Of a stretch of DNA of 13,441 nucleotides, positions 6,189 to 12,557 are shown one piece after another. The position numbers and the translations under genes are program-made. Source of the stretch: JAVVPO01 sp036655715. GTDB taxonomy: Bacteria > Bacillota > Clostridia > Lachnospirales > Cellulosilyticaceae. The notes beneath the pieces are model-generated. The model was not told the DNA's origin and did not search any database. It was given only the letters and a program-made list of their open reading frames with translations. Each line of letters begins with the position of its first letter. Positions within the stretch are counted from its first letter, which is position 1. The stretch spans positions 1-13,441 of the forward strand of contig JAVVPO010000071.1 in assembly GCA_036655715.1 (NCBI GenBank), given 5' to 3'.

Positions 6189-7265
6189 ATGATGAAGGTA
6201 CCTATGCTCATGACCCCAGGGCCAACTAGAGTAGCAGAAAATGTAAGACAAGCAAGAGCCGTGGAATGTACTAATCCAGATATGGATTTTGATTTTACTG
6301 ATCTATACGCGAGAACTTGCAAGAAGATAGGGCAGATACTCTATACAAAAAATGATGTTAGAATTCTTTCAGGAGAGGGGATTTTAGGGTTAGAGGCAGC
6401 ATGTGCAACACTTACTGAAGCGGGTGACAGAGTACTAATCATTGATAATGGCATATTTGGTGAAGGATTCGCTGACTTTGTCACGATGTATGGTGGAGAA
6501 GCCGTATATTTTAAATCTAGTTGGAGAAAAGGTGTAGATGTAGTAGAGCTAAGAGCCTTTCTAGAGTTAGATCATAACTTTAAGTATGCAACACTTGTCC
6601 ATTGTGATACACCAACAGGTGTACTTAATGATATGTCCACGATATGTCCCCTATTAAAAGAATATGGTATCTTAACTGTAGTTGATAGCGTTGCAGCCAT
6701 GGTAGGAGAACCTCTAAAGGTAGATGAGTGGCAGGTGGATATTGCTTTAGGTGGCAGTCAAAAGGCTATGTCAGCGCCAATAGGTCTTACTTTTCTAAGT
6801 ATAAGTGAAGAAGCTTGGTATGCTATGGTAAGTAGAAAAACCAAAGTAGTAGGTTTTTACTGCAATCTAATGATATGGAAAGATTGCATAGAGAAAAAAT
6901 GGTATCCTTATAGTATGCCGATAAGTGATATCAAGGGATTAGAAGTAGCTGTAGATAATATCTTAGAAGAGGGTATAGAAAAGGTATGGCAAAGGCATCA
7001 AGGGGTAGCTTCTTATGTAAGAGAAGCAGCTACTAGGATAGGGTTGAAGTTATATCTTGAGGATGGTTTTTCAAGTACTGTGACGGCTATAGAGATGCCT
7101 CATGCAAAAGAAGTAAGAGATAGGCTATTGATGGAATATAATATTTTAGTAGGCGGTTCACTAGGTGAGCTTGATGAAACAATTATTCGTATAGGACATA
7201 TGGGATATAATTGTTTCAGAGAAGATGCAAAGATCACGATGGAAGCACTGGCTAACTGCATATAA
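6189..7265 (+). CDS. class V PLP-dependent aminotransferase (serine/alanine-glyoxylate type)
   Basis: Cytoplasmic fold-type I enzyme of 358 residues, the usual length for the serine-pyruvate / alanine-glyoxylate / ureidoglycine-glyoxylate aminotransferase group. Markers: MTPGPTRV at 8-15, the phosphate-binding region SGEGILGLEA (61-70), HCDTPTGVLND (138-148), VVDSVAAMVGE with D166 for the PLP pyridine nitrogen, GGSQKAMSAPIG with Schiff-base lysine K192, and IRIGHMG with R334 as probable substrate-carboxylate ligand. SGEG replaces the more common SGTG, a small departure. AGGAGG at 6178-6183 serves ATG 6189 or the adjacent ATG 6192. Exact amino donor and acceptor cannot be told; no purine-catabolic or serine-pathway neighbours are visible. 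It ends at a strong bidirectional terminator. Confidence 0.9.
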   Translation: MMKVPMLMTPGPTRVAENVRQARAVECTNPDMDFDFTDLYARTCKKIGQILYTKNDVRILSGEGILGLEAACATLTEAGDRVLIIDNGIFGEGFADFVTMYGGEAVYFKSSWRKGVDVVELRAFLELDHNFKYATLVHCDTPTGVLNDMSTICPLLKEYGILTVVDSVAAMVGEPLKVDEWQVDIALGGSQKAMSAPIGLTFLSISEEAWYAMVSRKTKVVGFYCNLMIWKDCIEKKWYPYSMPISDIKGLEVAVDNILEEGIEKVWQRHQGVASYVREAATRIGLKLYLEDGFSSTVTAIEMPHAKEVRDRLLMEYNILVGGSLGELDETIIRIGHMGYNCFREDAKITMEALANCI

Positions 7266-7275
7266 ATAAAAAAAT

Positions 7276-7321
7276 AAAAGCTAGTATTTATCAAGAGATA
7301 GATACTGGCTTTTATTTTTTT
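7276..7321. terminator. bidirectional terminator between converging genes
   Basis: A 17-bp stem (7276-7292 with 7297-7313, two G-U pairs) around an AAGA loop. It is followed by a T-run on the + strand (7314-7321) and, on the - strand, by the complement of an A-run (7266-7275). It can end both the aminotransferase gene and the minus-strand inhibitor gene. Confidence 0.9.
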
Positions 7322-7369
7322 GAAGAGCACACAAGTGTGCTTATATATTATTAAAATAAAAGGGGCGAA

Positions 7370-8095
7370 TTAATGCGATGGTATCTGGAAGTCTTTAGCT
7401 TTAATAGTGAATGTCTGTGTATCAATAGGATTTTCTGGTTGGGAAGTTCTTATATTCTTGAAAATAAGGTTATAAGTACCTGCCTTGGTAGCACGAATAA
7501 TAAGGTGCCGAGTCCCAGGAGATCCTAGTATCTTAGGATTATCACTAGAGTAAGTATTGCTAATTAATTCAAGACCATCAGGAAGCGTAAAGTCCCAAGT
7601 ATAGCCTGTAGATGGATTTTCTATCAATCTGATACCAAGTTTTTGATGAGTATAAACTTCATTTACTCCTGATTTTAATGGCGTAATGATATCATCTAAC
7701 TCCTCTATAGGAGGTTTTGAATCAGGTTTTGTAATCGTTAGATTACCATCAGTTATTTTAACATCTAAATGAAAGGCTTGTGACCAAAATTCTGCTGAAA
7801 CAACGAGTGAGCCATCTACTAATTTAGGCGGTTCAGACAAGGTAATAGTAGATTGATTAGGTAGTTTACAAGAAGTACTACCTAGAGATAGTGTGGTACC
7901 TGAGTCACCATCTTTTATAGTCACTGACTTGGTTTGTGTATCCCAGATTACTTTATAGCCAAGGGACTCTCCAACTGTTCTGATAGGAACAAGGCTCTGG
8001 GTATTTGAAACAATAGATGAGGTTGTAGCTAGACATGGTGTTAGACATCCCATGACTAAGCATGCTATGGATAAAGTAGGCATAAATCTTTTCAA
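7370..8095 (-). CDS. secreted stalk-domain plus chagasin (I42) protease-inhibitor protein
   Basis: Exported protein of 241 residues. The first ~24 residues form a signal peptide; VMGC (14-17) could instead be a weak lipobox with Cys17. Residues ~30-123 look like a copper-amine-oxidase N-terminal-like (stalk) domain: SLVPIRTVGESLGYKVIWD, then KSVTI and LVVSAEFWSQAF. Residues ~138-235 look like a chagasin-type cysteine-protease inhibitor: the loop NPSTGYTW (160-167) and GSPGTR (191-196) match the conserved NPTTGY and GxxG motifs; the third, Arg/Pro-rich loop (RTSQPENP, 216-223) is recognisable but divergent. It starts with TTG at 8095, supported by AGGAGG 6 nt upstream. A 9-bp inverted repeat abuts that ribosome site. 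Inhibition of a secreted or spore-associated cysteine protease is inferred. Confidence 0.82.
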   Translation of the reverse strand: MKRFMPTLSIACLVMGCLTPCLATTSSIVSNTQSLVPIRTVGESLGYKVIWDTQTKSVTIKDGDSGTTLSLGSTSCKLPNQSTITLSEPPKLVDGSLVVSAEFWSQAFHLDVKITDGNLTITKPDSKPPIEELDDIITPLKSGVNEVYTHQKLGIRLIENPSTGYTWDFTLPDGLELISNTYSSDNPKILGSPGTRHLIIRATKAGTYNLIFKNIRTSQPENPIDTQTFTIKAKDFQIPSH

Positions 8096-8106
8096 GGTAG
8101 TCCTCC

Positions 8107-8143
8107 TGCTAGAATAAAATAATCACTTAAGTTCATTCTAGCA
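8107..8143 (-). promoter_or_regulatory. 5' leader inverted repeat next to the inhibitor gene's ribosome site
   Basis: Perfect 9-bp arms TGCTAGAAT (8107-8115) and ATTCTAGCA (8135-8143) with a 19-nt loop holding CTTAAG. On the minus strand the AGGAGG ribosome site begins at the last base of the hairpin, so folding could affect ribosome access or protect the mRNA. A candidate -35 (TTGACT, minus strand near 8157) lies just upstream, without a well-spaced -10. Confidence 0.4.
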
Positions 8144-8215
8144 CTTTTTGATAGTCAAATAAATAGAGTCGTATAAAAGAAATATAATTGTTACATAAAT
8201 GAAATATAGATAGAA

Positions 8216-9646
8216 TTATTTGTCGGATGTGCCCTGATTAGAACTCATTTTTGTCCTAAAAATAAGATGTTTTAGGGCAGACCACTTGAATGGAATAAGT
8301 GGATAGAGATAAGACTCACCTGTAAGGGTCTTAGTGGTGGCTAAGAAGGTGAAATCTATAATAAGGGCGATGACAAATCCCCATGTACCAAAGAATCCTG
8401 TACCTAATAAGAGTAAGATACGCATAAACTTAATACCATAGCTGAGTTCAAGACTTGGCTGTGTAAAGCTAGAAAGAGCTACAATTGCCATATATAAGAT
8501 AGAATGAGGCGTAAGCCAACCAGTTTTGACTGCATATTCACCGAGTACTAATCCGCCAATTACAGAAAGTGAAGTACCTAGAGAACTAGGGGTGTTAAGA
8601 GAAGCTATCTTAAGTCCATCAACAGCCATTTCAAGGGCAAGAAATTGGATGAATAGAGGGATGTTAGGTGGATCCTGGGGTAATATAAATTCGAGGTAAT
8701 AAGGTATCCACTGTTGATTGCGGACAAGTAGTACATAGACAGGGGTAAGGAAAAGATTTACAAAGAGAATAACTGTCCTTACAAATCTTAAATAATTACC
8801 TGTTAGAACAGGCATGTAATAATCATTAACATCTTGAAGAAAATCAAATATACTTGTAGGAAGTATCATAACAGAAGGGGTATTGTCTATGATAACGATG
8901 ATATTACCCTCTGCTAGCTGAGCTGAAGCGATGTCAGGGCGCTCTGTATAGCGGACTTTAGGGAAAGGATTAATCCAAGAAGAAGCATGGATAGCCTCTA
9001 TAAAGCTCTGGTCTCCGGTTGTTAGGTCATCAACATCTAGCTTGTCTATTAATTCTTTGAGTTTAGCTAATGATTTTTTGTTTACTTTATCAGAGAGATA
9101 ACCTATAGCTACATCTGTCTTTGAGATGCTGCCGATATTGACCATCTCAAAGACAAGATGTGTATCACGAATACGCCTTCTAACTAAAGCGGTATTAAAG
9201 ACAATGGTTTCCACAAAGCCATCTTTAGAACCACGAAGGGCCTTTTCTTTTTCGGGTTCATTCATACTACGAGTAGGGTAGCTTCTTAAATCAACAATAA
9301 CAGCAGAGTCTGCCATGTCAAAAAGAATGGCAGTTTGTCCAGAAAGAATAGCAGTGGTGATAGTATCTACATCATCTGTTTCAGATACCTCTATAGAGCT
9401 AATTGCTTTTTGGATAAGGTCTTTGGCACTGTGAATAGATTTGAAATCTTCATCTTTAAGTGCATAGATATCACGTCTAATGTATTCAAGATTAGTATCT
9501 TTTGCAAAACCATCTATAAAGAATAAATAGAACTTTTTGCCATGAATATCTAAAATCTTTTCTATCATATCAAAGCTTTTGCCGACTGGAAGGGTTTGCT
9601 TCAAGAGGTTTAGGTTATGGTCAAGATTGGGGGTTAACTTCGTCAT
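8216..9646 (-). CDS. GerA-family spore germination protein, SpoVAF-like
   Basis: Protein of 476 residues with the GerA A-subunit plan: an N-terminal soluble region (about 1-285) and a C-terminal part with about five membrane helices, sitting in the inner membrane of the spore. Diagnostic stretches include RSMNEPEKEKALRGSKDGFVET, FNTALVRRRIRD, RYTERPDIASAQLAEG, NTPSVMILPT, PNIPLFIQFLALEM and LYPLIPF near the end. The RRRIRD, YTERPD and VMILPT blocks fit SpoVAF better than GerAA/GerBA/GerKA as I recall them. Neither GerB/GerC-type genes nor spoVA genes flank it, so it stands alone. The ATG at 9646 has AAGGTGAG upstream. A forespore (sigma-G) promoter was looked for and not found with confidence. 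SpoVAF assists nutrient-receptor signalling in Bacillus; the same role here is inferred. Confidence 0.88.
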   Translation of the reverse strand: MTKLTPNLDHNLNLLKQTLPVGKSFDMIEKILDIHGKKFYLFFIDGFAKDTNLEYIRRDIYALKDEDFKSIHSAKDLIQKAISSIEVSETDDVDTITTAILSGQTAILFDMADSAVIVDLRSYPTRSMNEPEKEKALRGSKDGFVETIVFNTALVRRRIRDTHLVFEMVNIGSISKTDVAIGYLSDKVNKKSLAKLKELIDKLDVDDLTTGDQSFIEAIHASSWINPFPKVRYTERPDIASAQLAEGNIIVIIDNTPSVMILPTSIFDFLQDVNDYYMPVLTGNYLRFVRTVILFVNLFLTPVYVLLVRNQQWIPYYLEFILPQDPPNIPLFIQFLALEMAVDGLKIASLNTPSSLGTSLSVIGGLVLGEYAVKTGWLTPHSILYMAIVALSSFTQPSLELSYGIKFMRILLLLGTGFFGTWGFVIALIIDFTFLATTKTLTGESYLYPLIPFKWSALKHLIFRTKMSSNQGTSDK

Positions 9647-9710
9647 GTTAATATCTCACCTTATCATTTAATTTATGTTGTTAGGATACACACTTTTGGA
9701 TAATATATAC

Positions 9711-9740
9711 TATATAGGCTTAAATTGATTATGATTGCAA
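9711..9740 (-). promoter_or_regulatory. weak promoter candidate of the germination gene
   Basis: Minus strand -35 TTGCAA (9740-9735), 18-nt spacer, -10 TATATA (9716-9711), four of six matches each. It overlaps the tadA promoter. A sporulation sigma factor site would be expected instead, so this is uncertain. Confidence 0.25.
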
Positions 9741-9753
9741 AAGGTATTACAAT
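9725..9753 (+). promoter_or_regulatory. sigma-A promoter of tadA
   Basis: -35 TTGATT (9725-9730), 17-nt spacer, -10 TACAAT (9748-9753). Transcription would begin near 9760, giving a short leader of about 24 nt with GAGGT before the ATG. Confidence 0.7.
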
Positions 9754-9783
9754 AGAAAGAAAACTTGTAGAGTAGAGGTCATC

Positions 9784-10242
9784 ATGGAAAAACATATAGA
9801 ATTTATGGAAGAAGCACTTATAGAGGCTGGTAAGGCCTATGAATTAGATGAAACACCTATTGGAGCTATAATAGTTTATCAAGATGAGATTATAGCTAGA
9901 GCTTGTAATAGAAGGAATACAGATAAGAATTCACTTTCTCATGCAGAAATATTGGCGATAGATGAAGCGTGTAAGAAGATGGGGGATTGGAGGCTTGAAG
10001 AGTGCATCATGTACATTACTCTAGAACCTTGTCCTATGTGTGCGGGTGCTATTGTACAAGCGCGTATACCGAGAGTAGTCTATGGTGCAACCAGCCCAAA
10101 AGCTGGATTTGCAGGATCTATCATTAATATTTTGCAAATGGAGGAGCTTAACCATAGGTGTGAAGTGGTAACAGGTATTTGCGAAGAGGAAAGTAGTCAG
10201 CTACTTAAAGATTATTTCAGAAAAATGAGAGAAAAAAAGTAA
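9784..10242 (+). CDS. tadA: tRNA-specific adenosine deaminase
   Basis: Zinc-dependent deaminase of 152 residues that converts A34 to inosine in the anticodon of tRNA-Arg(ACG), in the cytoplasm. The zinc site is complete: HAE at 53-55 (H53 ligand, E55 proton shuttle) and PCPMC at 82-86 (C83, C86). TPIGAIIV (24-31), RNTDKNSLSHAE, and YGATSPKAGFAGS (100-112) are typical of TadA rather than of cytidine or guanine deaminases. Length matches the family. It has its own promoter, and an extended -10 promoter for the next gene begins about 20 nt after its stop. tadA lying upstream of the SRP RNA gene is a common arrangement in Bacilli and Clostridia, which supports the call. Confidence 0.95.
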   Translation: MEKHIEFMEEALIEAGKAYELDETPIGAIIVYQDEIIARACNRRNTDKNSLSHAEILAIDEACKKMGDWRLEECIMYITLEPCPMCAGAIVQARIPRVVYGATSPKAGFAGSIINILQMEELNHRCEVVTGICEEESSQLLKDYFRKMREKK

Positions 10243-10262
10243 TTTCAATACTTGTAAAAAAA

Positions 10263-10271
10263 TGATATAAT
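10263..10271 (+). promoter_or_regulatory. extended -10 promoter upstream of the YbjN-like gene
   Basis: TGATATAAT combines a TG extension with a perfect TATAAT (10266-10271). The -35 region (TTTCAA near 10243) is weak, as is usual for extended -10 promoters. Confidence 0.55.
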
Positions 10272-10331
10272 TGGTTTATTAGGCAGCAAGACAACCTATA
10301 GAGTTTAATAATAGAGATGGGGGAATACCAA

Positions 10332-10769
10332 GTGGCAGTTACAGCAAAACATAAAAAAGCAAGAGAGTTTAGAGATTTTCTTATTAGTAGCAATAGTATT
10401 AATATGTTTAAAGAAGAAGAAATTAATAATTCAATAATTTTTAGAAGCGTTTATCAAGTAAGAGAAGATGCAAAAAAACAATTTATGATTATCATAGATG
10501 ATAGTGTGTACATTCATATGCAATCTCTTATTTTATCAGATATTCCAGAAGAAAAAACAGATGCTATGCTAAGGGTACTCAATGAACTTCATTTTGAATA
10601 TCCTACAGTAAAATATGTCCTTACAAAAGAAGGGCATATTATGACTTCTATGGCATTCCATGCAACGGAAAAGAGTATGGATCCAAGTATTATTGTTATG
10701 TGTACGATAGAATTCTTTAAGACAATGTCAAAAGACCATTATGATAGACTCCTTGCAGTATTAGCATAG
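10332..10769 (+). CDS. YbjN-domain-like protein of unknown function
   Basis: Soluble protein of 145 residues. The pattern (DDSVYIHMQSLILSDIPEEKTDAMLRVLNELHFEYPTVKYVL, then a late FFKTMSKDHYDRLLAVL) resembles the YbjN fold, a type III secretion chaperone-like domain of unclear, possibly regulatory role. An in-frame ATG at 10317 exists but has no good ribosome site. GTG 10332 is preceded by GGGGG (10319-10323) at 8 nt, the same style used by several genes in this window, so I prefer GTG. It lies between tadA and the SRP RNA with its own promoter; no clear terminator follows before the ffs promoter. The family call is by resemblance only. Confidence 0.62.
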   Translation: MAVTAKHKKAREFRDFLISSNSINMFKEEEINNSIIFRSVYQVREDAKKQFMIIIDDSVYIHMQSLILSDIPEEKTDAMLRVLNELHFEYPTVKYVLTKEGHIMTSMAFHATEKSMDPSIIVMCTIEFFKTMSKDHYDRLLAVLA

Positions 10770-10850
10770 TCTAAAAAAGGGTACAAGCTAGGAAGAGGAA
10801 CTCTTTAGTAAAATAGGAAAAAATGCCTGTAGTAAGATTGCTCTATAGGA

Positions 10851-10879
10851 TTGACAGACTAGGGCAAACTATGTATACT
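10851..10879 (+). promoter_or_regulatory. near-consensus promoter of the SRP RNA gene
   Basis: Perfect -35 TTGACA (10851-10856), 17-nt spacer, -10 TATACT (10874-10879). This is the strongest promoter in the window, as fits a stable RNA. Transcription would begin near 10886. Confidence 0.88.
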
Positions 10880-10886
10880 AATGGAG

Positions 10887-10902
10887 TGACACTTAAGTGT
10901 CA
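10887..10902 (+). repeat. 16-nt perfect palindrome in the SRP RNA precursor leader
   Basis: TGACACTTAAGTGTCA sits between the predicted transcription start and the mature 5' end. It could form a short 5' hairpin guiding processing or protecting the precursor, or be an operator overlapping the start site. Confidence 0.5.
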
Positions 10903-10908
10903 AAGATT

Positions 10909-11177
10909 TTCCGTGCTAGCCGGGGAGGTAGCGGTGCCCTGTATCTGCAACCCGCTGTAGCAGAGGTGATGCTTGGACTGAGGCAATATTTTGTAGGGCC
11001 TGCCCTTAGCAAGTAGTGTTGATGATTGGGTCTTGCGCAATAGATGCTCGTGAACCGTGTCAGATCCGGAAGGAAGCAGCACTAAGTGAGAATGTTCTAT
11101 GTGCCGCGAGAGTGCCTAGTTGGAGCCAACTACTAAGGTAACGCTTATGGGATAGTGTCGAAGCCAAGTGCACGGAT
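10909..11177 (+). ncRNA. ffs: large signal recognition particle RNA (with Alu domain)
   Basis: RNA of about 270 nt, the long Bacillus/Clostridium type. The ends pair: CCGTGC (10911-10916) with GCACGG (11170-11175). The 5' Alu part GGGGAGGTAGCGGTGCCCTG begins near 10922 and closely resembles the B. subtilis scRNA. The S domain helix 8 carries the Ffh-binding motif GTCAGATCCGGAAGGAAGCA (11060-11079), including the GGAA tetraloop. GTGCCGCGAGAGTGCC (from about 11101) is the returning strand region. It acts in co-translational targeting of membrane and secreted proteins. Exact ends are estimated from pairing. In related genomes dnaX commonly follows; here it does not. Confidence 0.95.
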
Positions 11178-11199
11178 TTAATTTTATATAGTAAATGAC

Positions 11200-11225
11200 G
11201 CCATGGAGAAATCCATGGCTTTTTT
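11200..11225 (+). terminator. terminator of the SRP RNA gene
   Basis: Perfect 8-bp stem GCCATGGA / TCCATGGC around a GAAA tetraloop, followed by six T (11220-11225). Confidence 0.95.
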
Positions 11226-11312
11226 GTTGTGCCAAAAATAATGAATTTGAAACAAAAAGTACTTATAAGTGGATATAGAAAAAAATAGGTATAAAAAAGG
11301 GGGTAAAAGGGG

Positions 11313-11323
11313 TATAATATAAT
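11313..11323 (+). promoter_or_regulatory. likely promoter of the ATPase-nuclease pair
   Basis: Two overlapping TATAAT boxes (11313-11318 and 11318-11323) lie about 40 nt before the GTG start. No convincing -35 is visible at 16-18 nt, where the sequence is A/G-rich. The strong ffs terminator upstream implies the pair needs its own promoter. Confidence 0.4.
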
Positions 11324-11360
11324 CAAATTTAAAGTATTAGTTTATTTAGGAGGTAATAAA

Positions 11361-12533
11361 GTGAGTCAATTAAGATATTCGGATATATTTAAGCCTGGAG
11401 CATATCCTGAACATACATATATTTCTAGGACTACTCCCGGAACAAAGTACACCTATGAACAGAGGTTGGAGCAAAGTTTAAGAATTGAAGGATTTTTAAC
11501 ATCAATTGTAGGTCCTTCTAAAATAGGTAAGACAGTACTATGTGATAAAGTGATTGGTTTAAATTCAATAGTATCATTATCAGGAAATGATTTTAAAAGA
11601 GCGGATGACTTTTGGAATGTTATTGCAGTTAAGACAGGCATATCTATGAAGGGAGAATTTGTTGAATCTAACAAATCAAATACAGAAACAGAAGAAGCTA
11701 CTACACTTACTAAACAACAATATTTAGGGAGTAAGGATAGGGTAGTTCAATATTTTAAAGAGAATAATAAAGTATTAATATTAGATGATTTCCATTATGC
11801 ACCTAAGGATATGCAATATGATATAGCATGCCAACTTAAAGATGTAATACGAACAGGTTTTAGAGCTGTAGTCATTTCTTTGCCACATAGATCAGATGAT
11901 ACAATAAGATCTAATCCAGATTTAATGGGGAGAGTAAGTTTAATCGAAATTGATCCTTGGACCAAGAAAGAGCTGAAACAAATAGCAGTGCGTGGATTTG
12001 AACAATTAGGTATACCCATTTCAGATGAGATAGCAGATAGAATAGCATTAGAAAGTATTAATTCCCCATTATTAATGCAGTCAATTTGTTTTAATATAGT
12101 GGAATTAAACTCTGATATAAAAAGAATTACAGATGAAATTATAGAAGATAGCTGTAGATTTACTTGTATTAATTATCAGTATAAAAATATAGTGCAAATG
12201 CTACAAAGTGGTCCTTCAAGTCGGGGGCAAAAAAGGGTGGCTTACCAGTTAGATACAGAAAAGACTCTTGATATATATGGGATAATCCTAAATGTTTTAG
12301 CTCAGAATCCACCCCATACATGCCTAGATATAAATGAAATTAAGACTAGGGTAGACAACATAGTTATAGAGGGTATAATAAAAAAACCTAAGACACAAAA
12401 AATTAAAGAAGCATTAAATAAATTGCAAAATATTATGGAAACACAAAATACACTGACACAAGTCTTTGAGTGGAAAGATAATTGCGTCTATATTTTAGAT
12501 CCATTATTTTTATTTTACCTAAGATGGTCATAA
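11361..12533 (+). CDS. P-loop ATPase (AAA+/STAND-like), first gene of a putative defence pair
   Basis: Protein of 390 residues starting at GTG 11361 with AGGAGGT at 11348-11354. Walker A is GPSKIGKT (51-58), Walker B is VLILDDFH (138-145, D142 and D143), a sensor-1-like strand is AVVISLPHRSDD (169-180), and GRVSLIEIDPWTKKEL (190-205) is the usual post-core turn with a possible Arg finger. The C-terminal ~140 residues look helical/winged-helix-like and end with ILDPLFLFYLRW, reminiscent of archaeal-type ATPases of the AAA_16/DUF234 sort. Nucleotide binding is well supported; a precise family is not. It lies 24 nt upstream of a nuclease gene in one operon, suggesting that it senses a trigger or controls the nuclease. 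Base composition is more A/T-rich than the genes to its left. Confidence 0.8.
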   Translation: MSQLRYSDIFKPGAYPEHTYISRTTPGTKYTYEQRLEQSLRIEGFLTSIVGPSKIGKTVLCDKVIGLNSIVSLSGNDFKRADDFWNVIAVKTGISMKGEFVESNKSNTETEEATTLTKQQYLGSKDRVVQYFKENNKVLILDDFHYAPKDMQYDIACQLKDVIRTGFRAVVISLPHRSDDTIRSNPDLMGRVSLIEIDPWTKKELKQIAVRGFEQLGIPISDEIADRIALESINSPLLMQSICFNIVELNSDIKRITDEIIEDSCRFTCINYQYKNIVQMLQSGPSSRGQKRVAYQLDTEKTLDIYGIILNVLAQNPPHTCLDINEIKTRVDNIVIEGIIKKPKTQKIKEALNKLQNIMETQNTLTQVFEWKDNCVYILDPLFLFYLRWS

Positions 12534-12557
12534 ATTAAAAACATAGGGGGGAAAGCA

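Noticed and set aside
7326..7341. Small hairpin AGCACA-CAAG-TGTGCT as a terminator of the minus-strand inhibitor gene
   Set aside because: There is no T-run after it on either strand; the larger hairpin at 7276-7313 serves both directions.
8124..8132. CACTTAAGT shared between the inhibitor leader and the ffs leader palindrome (near 10890)
   Set aside because: Nine bases around a CTTAAG palindrome can recur by chance in AT-rich DNA, and only two copies are seen.
8107..8148. The 8107-8143 inverted repeat plus CTTTTT as a + strand terminator
   Set aside because: No + strand gene ends there and the loop is long; a role in the minus-strand leader is more sensible.
9335..9526. + strand 63-codon frame inside the germination gene
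   Set aside because: It is antisense to conserved GerA-family coding sequence.
10824..10964. A + strand frame with ATG at 10824 and AGGA upstream
   Set aside because: It runs through the ffs promoter and the SRP RNA Alu domain, which explain the sequence fully.
10900..11326. Two minus-strand open frames across the SRP RNA region
   Set aside because: They are antisense to the ffs RNA and its terminator, have no ribosome sites, and have odd composition.
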